Of a stretch of 64,000 nucleotides of DNA, positions 37,163 to 44,918 are shown in pieces. The first letter of the stretch is position 1. Each line of letters begins with the position of its first letter. Position numbers and translations under genes: made by a program. The stretch is from assembly GCA_029817715.1 (NCBI GenBank), contig JARUPY010000398.1, forward strand, positions 1,922,001 through 1,986,000, written 5' to 3'. Source of the stretch: Melastoma dodecandrum. Lineage: Eukaryota > Streptophyta > Magnoliopsida > Myrtales > Melastomataceae. Below the pieces are notes generated by a model. It was given only the letters and a program-made list of their open reading frames with translations, was not told the DNA's origin and searched no databases.

Positions 37163-38419
37163 TTGAACCCGAAAGATGTCCTGCGGTCTCTGTTCGACGC
37201 CGCCATCGCCGCAGCTCAGCCCGAAAAGACCATCGCGGCGCTGCTTCCGCCGCAGCCGAAGGGCCGGACCCTCGTCATCGGCGCTGGCAAGGCCTCGGCC
37301 GAAATGGCGCGGGCGCTCGAGCAGCATTGGCCCGCGCCGCTGGAAGGTCTCGTCGTCACTCGCTACGGCCACGGAGCCCATACGAAGGGCATCGAGATCG
37401 TCGAGGCGAGCCACCCCGTGCCGGACCAGGCGGGTGCGGATGCCGCGCAGCGGATGCTCGGCCTCGTGACGGGCCTCGGGCCGGACGATCTCGTGATCGC
37501 GCTCATTTCCGGCGGCGGCTCCGCGCTGCTGCCGATGCCCTTCGAGGGCCTCACGCTCGCCGACAAGCAGGCCGTGAACAGGGCGCTCCTGAAGAGCGGC
37601 GCAACGATCACGGAGATGAATTGCGTGCGCCGCCATCTCTCCGGCATCAAGGGCGGCCGCCTCGCCGCCGCCTGCGCGCCTGCTCGGGTCGTGACGCTGT
37701 CCATCTCCGACGTGCCCGGCGACGCACCGGGCGACATCGCGTCCGGCCCGACTGTGCCCGATCCGACAACCTGCGCCGACGCGCTGCGCATCCTCGACAA
37801 GTACAGGATCGAGGTGCCCGCCGCCGTTCGCGAGGTGCTGCAGAGCGGTGCGGGCGAGACGCCGAAACCGGGCGATCCCTCGCTGCCGGCGCTCGAGTTT
37901 CACCTCATCGCGGCCCCGCAGGCCTCGCTCGAGGCCGCCGCGGAGGTCGCGCGCCAAGCCGGCATCACGCCCTATATCCTCGGCGATAGCCTCGAGGGCG
38001 AATCCCGCGACATGGGCATCGTCCTCGCCGGCATCGCGCGGCAGGTCGCGACCCGAGGCCAGCCGTTCGCGACGCCCTGCGTGCTCCTTTCCGGCGGCGA
38101 GACGACGGTGACGGTGCGCGGAAACGGGCGCGGCGGGCGCAACGTCGAATTCCTGCTCTCGCTGGCCATCGCGCTTCAGGGCAACGCCAACGTGCACGCG
38201 ATCGCCGGGGACACGGACGGCGTCGACGGCGCCGAGGAGATTGCCGGCGCCTACGTCTCGCCCTCGACGCTGGACCGCGCCTTCGCGCAGGGCATCAACC
38301 CTGCCGGACGCCTCGCCGACAACGACGGCCACGGCTTCTTCCAGGCGCTCGGCGACAGCGTCGTCACCGGCCCGACGCTGACCAACGTCAACGACTTCCG
38401 CGCGATCCTCATCCTGTGA
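37163..38419 (+). CDS. glycerate kinase / hydroxypyruvate reductase (MOFRL family)
   Basis: This 418-residue glycerate 2-kinase of the TtuD/MOFRL type has VIGAGKASAEMARAL, LISGGGSALLPMP, VRRHLSGIKGGRLA, SDVPGDAPGDIASGP, and the C-terminal MOFRL motif region LSGGETTVTVRG plus GDTDGVDG. It phosphorylates glycerate to 2-phosphoglycerate in glyoxylate, serine or tartrate metabolism; older annotations call it hydroxypyruvate reductase. The start is TTG at 37163, nine bases after the PodJ-like stop, with AAGAG upstream; no better start is in frame. The spacing suggests read-through from the PodJ-like gene. Confidence 0.9.
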   Translation: MNPKDVLRSLFDAAIAAAQPEKTIAALLPPQPKGRTLVIGAGKASAEMARALEQHWPAPLEGLVVTRYGHGAHTKGIEIVEASHPVPDQAGADAAQRMLGLVTGLGPDDLVIALISGGGSALLPMPFEGLTLADKQAVNRALLKSGATITEMNCVRRHLSGIKGGRLAAACAPARVVTLSISDVPGDAPGDIASGPTVPDPTTCADALRILDKYRIEVPAAVREVLQSGAGETPKPGDPSLPALEFHLIAAPQASLEAAAEVARQAGITPYILGDSLEGESRDMGIVLAGIARQVATRGQPFATPCVLLSGGETTVTVRGNGRGGRNVEFLLSLAIALQGNANVHAIAGDTDGVDGAEEIAGAYVSPSTLDRAFAQGINPAGRLADNDGHGFFQALGDSVVTGPTLTNVNDFRAILIL

Positions 38420-38451
38420 GTCGCGCGGCGGCAGCCGCAAATCGCCCGCAA

Positions 38452-38459
38452 TTAACCAT
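38452..38459 (+). promoter_or_regulatory. TTAACCAT half-site upstream of the PdhS-like kinase gene
   Basis: This eight-base match to the rhizobial CtrA core (TTAACCAT) lies 60 bases before the full TTAA-N7-TTAA site and 135 bases before the kinase start. On its own it is weak evidence; as a second site it supports CtrA control. Confidence 0.35.
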
Positions 38460-38519
38460 GAAGCCAGCAGGCTGAGGACAACGGCCGATGGCGGCATGGA
38501 CGCTTTCGGGTCGGCCCGG

Positions 38520-38534
38520 TTAAAGGTTCGTTAA
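38520..38534 (+). promoter_or_regulatory. perfect CtrA box upstream of the PdhS-like kinase gene
   Basis: TTAAAGGTTCGTTAA is an exact TTAA-N7-TTAA match, the full CtrA binding consensus. It lies 60 bases before ATG 38594, about where a -35-overlapping activator site would sit. Confidence 0.65.
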
Positions 38535-38593
38535 GGCTGACGTTTTTCGGGCTCGACCGAAACGTGCGCGGGGGCAGGACGGCGCTGGCAGCG

Positions 38594-41299
38594 ATGGATG
38601 ACATGTGGTTCGCGCCGGGGTTCTCGCTGCGGGATGCCGAAGCCTATCTCGCGGCCCTGTCCATCAAGGGCAACGCACCGCCGCCCCTTCTCGCGGTGGC
38701 ACGAGAGGACGGCGCGGAGCTGCACCTCGTTCTCGCCAGCCGGGCGCTCTTCACCTTGTTCGACGCGCCGGGCGATCGCGCGCTCGCCAACCGCCTCCTG
38801 ACCGGCAGCGATCCGGGCTCGCGGCGCCTTGCGACGCTGTGCCAAACCCTGCCGCTGCAGGGCGCCCCACGCCTCGAGCGGCTGCGTTTCTCGATCGGTC
38901 CGACAAGCGAGATCATCACCTTCCTCTGCCGCCGGATCGTCAGCGAGACCAGCCAGCCGATCTTCGTCGCCGCCGCACTTGGTGTTCGCGCCGGGCTGAT
39001 GAGCGGGTCCGCGCCTTCGATTTCCCTCGGCTCGCCCATGCTCACGCCGGTGCGGGCCGAGCCGCCGGTCCGTCCCGCGATGACGATCCAGGCGATCCAG
39101 ACGGCGTTGCGCACCCGCTGGCCGTCGAACCGCAGCGTGCGCTTCCTGTGGCAGACCGATGCCGAAGGCATTCTCACCATGGTGTCGCCGCAGCTCGCCG
39201 ATGTGGTCGGCGCCGCCAACGGCGACCTCGTCGGGCGCAGCCTCACCTCCCTGGCGTCGACGCTCGACCCCAGCGGACGGCTGGAGCGCGCGTTGGCGAG
39301 CGAGGCCACGTTCAGCGGCCTCGATGTCGCGTGGCCCGTGGCGGACGCGTCCGCTGCGGTCGCTGCCGGGCTCGGCGGCATCCCCGCGCAGGATCGCGAG
39401 ACCGGCTTCGACGGCTACCGCGGCTATGGCGTGCTGCACCTCGACCGCGTCGTGGCGCATCGGCCGGTCCGTCTCGCCCTCGAAAACGCGCCGGCCAAAC
39501 CGACGGCGAACCCCGCACCAGGGCCCGACAATGTGGTCGCGTTCCCCGGCGGCCGCATGCTGTCGGCGGAGGATCAGGCCGCCTTCGAGACGCTGCGGAC
39601 GGAGCTGCGCGACAAAGCCGGCCTCAACGAGGCCGAGCTGCCGCCGCTTGTCGAGCCCGTTGTGCCGGCCTCCGCCGCGCCCGAGCCGGCCGCGCCCCTC
39701 GATCCCGCCGTCGCGCGCGGCGCCGAGGTCGGCCGCAACGCCCTGCCCCTGCTCGATCGCATCGCGACGGGCCTCCTCGTCAGCCGCGACAACATTCCGA
39801 TCTTCGCGAACCGCCATCTGCTCGACCTTCTGGGCTTCGCGGACGAGGACGCGCTGCACGAGGCGGGCGGCCTCTCCCAGCTCTTCGGCGTGCCGGCGAA
39901 CGCGAGCGGCAGCGAAGCCGTGTCCCTTCGCGCGAAGGACGGGCGCACCGTGCCGGTGCAGGCGCGCATGCAGTGCATCGATTGGGACGGCCTGCCCGCG
40001 ACGCTTCTGACGCTGCATCCGCAGCCGCAGCAGACCTCGGCTTCGCCGATCGAGCCGGGCGCCACCCTCGCCGCTGCGCCGCCGTCCGCGCCCACGTCCG
40101 CGCCCACGTCCGCGCCAACGTCCGCGCCTACGTCGGCGCCAACGTCCGAGGCGGATCCGACGCTCGGCAACGAGGTGCGCGAGCTGCGCGCGATCCTCGA
40201 GACGGCAACCGACGGCGTCGCCGTGATGGACGCCGACTGCAATGTCGTCTCGCTGAACCGCTCGGGCGAGGCGCTCTTCGGCTGCGACCGCGGAACCGTC
40301 GTCGGCAAGCCGTTCCTCAGCCTGTTCGCGCCGGACAATCAGAGTTTGGCGACCGACTATCTGGAGGGCCTGAAGTCGAACGCGACCAAAAGCCTCCTGA
40401 ACGACGGGCGCGAGATTCAGATCCGAACGCAGCAGGGCGACGCGATCCCGGTCTTCATGACGCTCGGCCGCATCGACCCGCACGAGGGCGAGGCGGCGAA
40501 CGTCGCACGTTTCTGCGCGCTGTTCCGCGACCTCACGCATTCGAAGAAGATCGAGCGCGAGCTCGACACGGCGCGCCGCGATGCCGAACGAACGAGCGCG
40601 CTCAAGTCGGACTTTCTCGCCAAGGTCTCACACGAGATCCGCACGCCCTTGAACGCCATCATCGGCTTTGCCGAGGTCATCATGGACGAGCGCTTCGGCC
40701 CGGTCGGCAACGAACGCTACAAGGATTATCTGCGCGACATCCATGGCTCCGGCACCCATGTCATGAGCCTCGTCAACGACCTGCTCGACCTGTCCAAGAT
40801 CGAAGCGGGCAAGATGGAGCTCGCGGAGGAGGCTCTCGACGTCAACAAGGTCGTCAACGAGTGTGTCTCGATCATGCAGCCGCAGGCCTCGCGCTCCCGC
40901 ATCATCCTGCGTCTCTCGCTCGCCGCCCACCTGCCGCAGATCCGTGCCGACGCGCGCTCGATGCGTCAGATCGTGCTGAACCTTCTGTCCAACGCGGTGA
41001 AGTTCAACGAGCCGGGCGGCCAGGTGATCGTCGCCTCCGCCGCGACCGACGGCGGCCAGGTCGTCATCCGCATCCGCGACACCGGCCACGGCATGTCGGA
41101 CGAGGACATCGCGGCCGCGCTCGAACCGTTCCGCCAGCTGTCGAACGAGCGGCCGGCCGGTGCCGGAACGGGCCTCGGCCTGCCGCTGACGAAAGCCCTC
41201 GGCGAGGCGAACGAGGCGGCGTTCTCGATCAAGAGCAAGCGCAACCAGGGCACCCTCGTCGAAGTGGCCTTCCCGCCCGCCCGCGTCCTCGCGAGCTAG
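38594..41299 (+). CDS. PAS sensor histidine kinase, PleC/DivJ/PdhS type
   Basis: This protein has 901 residues from ATG 38594; GTG 38564 would add ten but falls only 30 bases from the CtrA box. PAS-like segments lie near residues 180-220, 385-470 and 530-640. The kinase core follows: His680 in KVSHEIRTPLNAIIGFAEV, then NLLSNAVKFN, DTGHGMSD and GTGLGLPLTKAL. The DHp helix (RFGPVGNERYKDYLRDIH) is typical of the PleC/DivJ/PdhS kinases that act on DivK and PleD and so govern CtrA. No transmembrane helix is visible, so the protein is probably cytoplasmic. An alanine/proline/threonine repeat separates two PAS regions. Confidence 0.88.
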   Translation: MDDMWFAPGFSLRDAEAYLAALSIKGNAPPPLLAVAREDGAELHLVLASRALFTLFDAPGDRALANRLLTGSDPGSRRLATLCQTLPLQGAPRLERLRFSIGPTSEIITFLCRRIVSETSQPIFVAAALGVRAGLMSGSAPSISLGSPMLTPVRAEPPVRPAMTIQAIQTALRTRWPSNRSVRFLWQTDAEGILTMVSPQLADVVGAANGDLVGRSLTSLASTLDPSGRLERALASEATFSGLDVAWPVADASAAVAAGLGGIPAQDRETGFDGYRGYGVLHLDRVVAHRPVRLALENAPAKPTANPAPGPDNVVAFPGGRMLSAEDQAAFETLRTELRDKAGLNEAELPPLVEPVVPASAAPEPAAPLDPAVARGAEVGRNALPLLDRIATGLLVSRDNIPIFANRHLLDLLGFADEDALHEAGGLSQLFGVPANASGSEAVSLRAKDGRTVPVQARMQCIDWDGLPATLLTLHPQPQQTSASPIEPGATLAAAPPSAPTSAPTSAPTSAPTSAPTSEADPTLGNEVRELRAILETATDGVAVMDADCNVVSLNRSGEALFGCDRGTVVGKPFLSLFAPDNQSLATDYLEGLKSNATKSLLNDGREIQIRTQQGDAIPVFMTLGRIDPHEGEAANVARFCALFRDLTHSKKIERELDTARRDAERTSALKSDFLAKVSHEIRTPLNAIIGFAEVIMDERFGPVGNERYKDYLRDIHGSGTHVMSLVNDLLDLSKIEAGKMELAEEALDVNKVVNECVSIMQPQASRSRIILRLSLAAHLPQIRADARSMRQIVLNLLSNAVKFNEPGGQVIVASAATDGGQVVIRIRDTGHGMSDEDIAAALEPFRQLSNERPAGAGTGLGLPLTKALGEANEAAFSIKSKRNQGTLVEVAFPPARVLAS
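40085..40144 (+). repeat. five tandem 12-bp units inside the kinase gene
   Basis: Five units of TCCGCGCCCACG with a few silent changes follow one another and encode repeated SAPT (Ser-Ala-Pro-Thr). They form a flexible linker between PAS regions. The 12-bp unit keeps frame, so copy-number change would alter linker length only. Confidence 0.85.
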
Positions 41300-41356
41300 C
41301 GGAACGGGCATCGGCTTCGGCTGTTGGCTCCTCCCGTGACCGCCAGGGAGAGCGCG

Positions 41357-41500
41357 ATGGCCGAGGAAAAGCCGAAGGACAAGAACGCCGATCCGGCGCA
41401 GGCGCGCGACAAGAAGCTGGACGAGGGGCTCGAGGAGACCTTCCCCGCGAGCGATCCGCCCGCCTCGACCCAGCCCGGCGAAGGGCGCAAGCAAAAGTAG
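41357..41500 (+). CDS. small conserved hypothetical protein with FPASDPPA motif
   Basis: This 47-residue, highly charged peptide starts MAEEKPKDKNADPAQARD and contains LDEGLEETFPASDPPAST. The (E/A)LEETFPASDPPA core is common in short alphaproteobacterial proteins of unknown function, some of them stress-linked. GGGAGAG lies just before ATG 41357. It is probably disordered. It shares the bidirectional terminator with the convergent DUF1236 gene. Confidence 0.72.
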   Translation: MAEEKPKDKNADPAQARDKKLDEGLEETFPASDPPASTQPGEGRKQK

Positions 41501-41550
41501 ATGCCGCCGGCCGCGGCGACGGTCACTGCGTCCTCACAAGCCTTCGAATG

Positions 41551-41586
41551 AAAGAGCCGCGCCGGATCGCTCCGGCGCGGCTCTTT
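41551..41586. terminator. bidirectional intrinsic terminator
   Basis: A perfect 15-bp stem (AAAGAGCCGCGCCGG with its complement) and a 6-base loop lie between two convergent genes. A-tracts and T-tracts at the stem ends make it usable from both strands. Confidence 0.9.
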
Positions 41587-41603
41587 CGTGTCACGTCAGG
41601 CGC

Positions 41604-42464
41604 TTAGCGGCAGCTGGTCGCCGGACGGTCGATCGCGGCCGAACGGCCCTCCGACATCGTGTAGACGATGCGGTGCGAGCGCGGCTCGACGATGATGATC
41701 TCGTCGTTCGCGACGAGATAGTCGTAACCGCGATACCGCGGGAGGATCGAGACGATCGTCGAGGGCAGCGGATTGAAGCGGTAGCGACCCGGGACCACCC
41801 CGCCGACACGCACGTCGAAATCGACGTTGCGGATGTTCTCGACATGCTGGCTGCGGATCGTCTCGGAGATGCGAGCGCGTTCCGAGGAGGAGACACGGGT
41901 GTCGCCGTCCCGGCCGTCACGCGAGGCTGTCGAACGGTCGCGGTCCGCTCCGTTCCGATCGCTACCGTTGCGGTCGGCGCGATCGCGGGTCGTCCCGTTA
42001 CGGTCCGGGTTGCCGGCGCCGCGGTCTTCCGCGGCCGAGCGGCCGGTCTTCGCGTCGTGCGAATTGCGGTTCTGCGCGGACTTCGTGGTGTCTCTGTCAG
42101 TCTTGCCCGCACCGTCACGGTTCATCGCGGCCTTCTTGTCGCCGTCGCGTCCCTGGTGCGTGCCCTGCGCCTGGTGCTTGTCGGCGCGCTCGCTCTGCGA
42201 CGCACTCGGGTCACGCTGGGCGGAGCGGGCGCTGTCGCCGCGATCGGAGCCGTTGCCGTTCGACGCGCGCGTCTGCGCGCGATCGGCCGACGGGTTGTGC
42301 TGCGTCGCGCCGCCCTGGTGGCTGGCGCCGGCCTCGCTTGCGTGGCTCGCGCCCTGCCCGTTTTCCATGCGGCCCGCATGCTCGCCCGCGCCCTGCGCGG
42401 CGGCCAAGCCACCGGAGGCGATCAGAGCAGCGGCAGCGGCGGAAATCAGGAGATGCTTCGTCAT
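41604..42464 (-). CDS. DUF1236 exported protein
   Basis: This 286-residue protein has a signal peptide (LLISAAAAALIASGGLAAAQ), a long hydrophilic repeat-like middle rich in Asp, Arg, Ser and Asn (residues about 25-200), and a C-terminal DUF1236 domain (RARISETIRSQHVENIRNVD, VVPGRYRFNPLP, YDYLVANDEIIIVEPRSH, RIVYTM). DUF1236 is a small periplasmic or surface domain of unknown function, common in rhizobia. GGAGGACCCAAG before ATG 42464 fixes the start, because upstream residues lack signal features. Confidence 0.85.
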   Translation of the reverse strand: MTKHLLISAAAAALIASGGLAAAQGAGEHAGRMENGQGASHASEAGASHQGGATQHNPSADRAQTRASNGNGSDRGDSARSAQRDPSASQSERADKHQAQGTHQGRDGDKKAAMNRDGAGKTDRDTTKSAQNRNSHDAKTGRSAAEDRGAGNPDRNGTTRDRADRNGSDRNGADRDRSTASRDGRDGDTRVSSSERARISETIRSQHVENIRNVDFDVRVGGVVPGRYRFNPLPSTIVSILPRYRGYDYLVANDEIIIVEPRSHRIVYTMSEGRSAAIDRPATSCR

Positions 42465-42970
42465 CTTGGGTCCTCCATTGCATTCGATGGAGCCAAAATG
42501 GATCACCGCAAATTCGGTTCCGTCTTTTCACACATCTTCTGCAAAAAACCCAAACTAAACAAGAGATGAACAGGAGGTTTGCCGACGTTCATGGCATCAA
42601 GACTGAACGTCGAGCACGCACAACGCTAGCCGACGCTGCGAGAACGGGATCGTCAGCCGGCTTCGAGCCGCGCGAATGCGCCGACAACATCCATGCCGCC
42701 TGTTCGTTTCCGACGCGCGCGGGGCGTCATGGTCTTACGACATTTGGCCGAAGATCCGCCGCTTTGGTTCGAGGGCCACACCGCCCGTTAACCTTAATCG
42801 CGTTGGATTCCGCTGGGCGATTGCGAGGTGCGCGCCCGCCAACCTGCGTTGATTCCCAGCTTATCCCATGCTATCCCAAATCATCCCGCTTCGGGCTACA
42901 GACAAGCCGACCGGCGCCGCATCCCGCGGTCCGCGCGCTTTGACGATGCCGACGGCTGGGGGCGTGTCGC
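42465..42970 (+). promoter_or_regulatory. intergenic leader and promoter region of the dcw cluster
   Basis: These 506 bases separate the DUF1236 gene from mraZ. The first 110 are AT-rich and hold the DUF1236 promoter. TTAACCTTAA at 42789 contains two TTAA blocks only two bases apart, so it is not a CtrA box. The MraZ-type box array lies at 42854-42888. Open frames here have no coding character. Confidence 0.6.
42854..42888 (-). promoter_or_regulatory. probable MraZ operator: four YGGGA boxes at 10-bp spacing
   Basis: The plus strand carries TCCCA, TCCCA, TCCCA and TCCCG starting at 42854, 42864, 42874 and 42884, each separated by five bases. On the minus strand this is a direct array of TGGGA/CGGGA, matching the known MraZ operator form of TGGGN repeats with 5-base spacers. 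It lies 83-117 bases upstream of mraZ, where autorepression would act. Confidence 0.8.
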
Positions 42971-43456
42971 GTGGATCGGTTCGTCTCGCATTATTCCAAT
43001 CGGGTGGATGCCAAGGGTCGCGTGTCGATCCCGGCGCCGTTCCGGGCGGTGCTGGCGCGGGACGGCTACGAGGGGTTGTATGTGTACCCATCCCTTCAGG
43101 CCGAAGCTCTCGACTGTGGCGGCAACGCCCTGCTTCGCGAGATCGACGATCTGCTCGAACGCCACTCCCCCTATTCGGAGGAGCGGGACCTGTTCTCGAC
43201 CGCGCTTTTGGGCACGAGCGAGATCTTGAAGATCGACGGCGAGGGCCGCGTGGTCCTCACGGAGACGATCAAGACCTATGCGGGCATCTCCTCCGAGGTG
43301 ACCTTCGTGGGACAGGGGCACAAGTTCCAGATTTGGGAGCCGGCCCGTTTCCAGGCGCATCTCGAAGAGGCCAAGCTTCGAGTGCGCGATCTGCGGAAAC
43401 AGCTGAGCGCCCGACACGCGGTGGAAACGCCGCGGCCTCCTGGAGCACGGGAATGA
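42971..43456 (+). CDS. mraZ: transcriptional regulator MraZ
   Basis: This 161-residue protein has two SpoVT/AbrB-like swapped-hairpin domains: residues about 1-50 ([19 protein letters not shown]) and 80-125 ([18 protein letters not shown]). Both carry the DxxGR signature that binds DNA. MraZ represses its own dcw operon by binding TGGGN repeats; such an array lies just upstream. It starts at GTG 42971 and overlaps rsmH as ATGA. Confidence 0.95.
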   Translation: MDRFVSHYSNRVDAKGRVSIPAPFRAVLARDGYEGLYVYPSLQAEALDCGGNALLREIDDLLERHSPYSEERDLFSTALLGTSEILKIDGEGRVVLTETIKTYAGISSEVTFVGQGHKFQIWEPARFQAHLEEAKLRVRDLRKQLSARHAVETPRPPGARE

Positions 43457-44511
43457 TGATGGGCGGCGGCGGCCACGATCCCGAAGGGAGTGGCGCCGCA
43501 GGCGGACCCGCCCGACACGTTCCCGTGCTCCGCGAGGAGGTTCTCGCCGCGCTCGATCCGGCGCCCGGCCTTTATCTCGACGCGACCTTCGGTGCCGGCG
43601 GCTACACGCGGGCTTTGCTCGACCGCCCCGGCACGCGCGTGCTCGCCCTCGACCGCGACCCGTCGGCCGTGCGCGACGGTGCAAAACTTGTGGATAAGTA
43701 TGGGGATCGCCTGACGATTTGCGAGGCGCGGTTCGGCGATCTCGAGGCTGTCGTGGAGCGTCTTGGACTCGGCCCGTTTGACGGGGTCGCATTCGACATC
43801 GGCGTCTCCTCGATGCAGCTCGATGAGGCGGAGCGCGGCTTTTCGTTCCAGGCGGACGGGCCGCTCGACATGCGCATGGGCGATCGTGGGACGACGGCCG
43901 CCGATCTCGTCAACGCGGCGTCCGAAGCCGAGTTGGCGGACATCGTCTACCATTATGGCGAGGAGCGGATGGCGCGTCGCATCGCCCGCGCCATCGTCGC
44001 CGACCGGGAGGTGACGCCCTTCACGACGACGCGCCCGCTCGCCGAGCTCATCGCGCGCCTCGTCCCGCACAAGCCGACCGACATCCATCCCGCGACACGC
44101 GCGTTCCAAGCGCTTCGCATCGCGGTCAACGACGAGCTCGGCGAGCTGGTCCGAGGTCTTGCGGCGGCCGAGCGCGTGCTGAAGCCCGGCGGGCGGCTCG
44201 CGGTCGTCACTTTCCATTCGCTCGAAGACCGGATCGCCAAGCAGTTCTTCGCCCGGCGGGCCGGGAAGGGCGAAGCACCGGGCCGCCGCCTGCCCGGCGA
44301 AGCGGTGCCCCCGCCGCCGTCCTTCACGCTGCCGGGTCGCCAGCCCGTCGTGCCCGGCGAAGCCGAATGCGCCGCCAACCCCCGCGCGCGCTCCGCCAAG
44401 CTGCGCAGCGGCGTGCGCACGAACGCCCCGCCCTTCCCGCTCGAACCCACCCTCCTCGCACAGGCCCGCCTGCCGCACGCTCAGGCTTCGGGAAAGGTCC
44501 GCCGTCCATGA
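43453..44511 (+). CDS. rsmH: 16S rRNA m4C1402 methyltransferase
   Basis: This 352-residue SAM-dependent enzyme has [13 protein letters not shown], the SAM loop [52 protein letters not shown] and [11 protein letters not shown], all diagnostic of RsmH/MraW. It N4-methylates C1402 in the ribosomal P site. Three in-frame ATGs start it; 43453 overlaps the mraZ stop as ATGA with GGAG upstream. A poorly conserved glycine-rich N-terminal stretch precedes the domain. Confidence 0.96.
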   Translation: MMMGGGGHDPEGSGAAGGPARHVPVLREEVLAALDPAPGLYLDATFGAGGYTRALLDRPGTRVLALDRDPSAVRDGAKLVDKYGDRLTICEARFGDLEAVVERLGLGPFDGVAFDIGVSSMQLDEAERGFSFQADGPLDMRMGDRGTTAADLVNAASEAELADIVYHYGEERMARRIARAIVADREVTPFTTTRPLAELIARLVPHKPTDIHPATRAFQALRIAVNDELGELVRGLAAAERVLKPGGRLAVVTFHSLEDRIAKQFFARRAGKGEAPGRRLPGEAVPPPPSFTLPGRQPVVPGEAECAANPRARSAKLRSGVRTNAPPFPLEPTLLAQARLPHAQASGKVRRP

Positions 44512-44918
44512 TCCGCATCCTGAACTTCATCGCGATCGCGGCGCTCGTCGGCTCGGCGATCTACGCCTATTCGATCAAGTACCAGACCATGTTCCACGCC
44601 GAGACGGTCGCGAACCTCAAGGCCCAGATCAAGACCGAAAAGGACCAGATCGGCCTGCTGCGCGCCGATTGGGCGAACCTGACGCGCCCCGAGCGGCTGC
44701 AGGCGCTCGCCGACAAGCTCACCGATCTCCAACCCCTCACGCTCGACCAGATCGTCAAGGTCGATGCGCTGCCCGACAAGGCGCCGCGCATCGATACGAT
44801 CGGCCGCGAGCTGGAGGATCTCGGCCTGTCCGAGCCGACCAATACGCCGAGCGACAAGGTCGCCAACAGCGCCACGCCCTCGACCACGACGCCCTCGACC
44901 AAGAAGAGCGCGCGATGA
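44508..44918 (+). CDS. ftsL: cell division protein FtsL
   Basis: This 136-residue bitopic protein has one N-terminal membrane helix ([20 protein letters not shown]), a periplasmic coiled coil ([20 protein letters not shown]), [18 protein letters not shown], and a Thr/Ser-rich disordered tail. FtsL with FtsB and FtsQ activates FtsWI at the septum. It is identified by position between rsmH and ftsI and by this layout, since sequence conservation is low. It overlaps both neighbours as ATGA. Confidence 0.9.
   Translation: MIRILNFIAIAALVGSAIYAYSIKYQTMFHAETVANLKAQIKTEKDQIGLLRADWANLTRPERLQALADKLTDLQPLTLDQIVKVDALPDKAPRIDTIGRELEDLGLSEPTNTPSDKVANSATPSTTTPSTKKSAR

Noticed and set aside
42785..42802. 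CtrA box upstream of mraZ
   Set aside because: TTAACCTTAA has two TTAA blocks with only two bases between them instead of seven.
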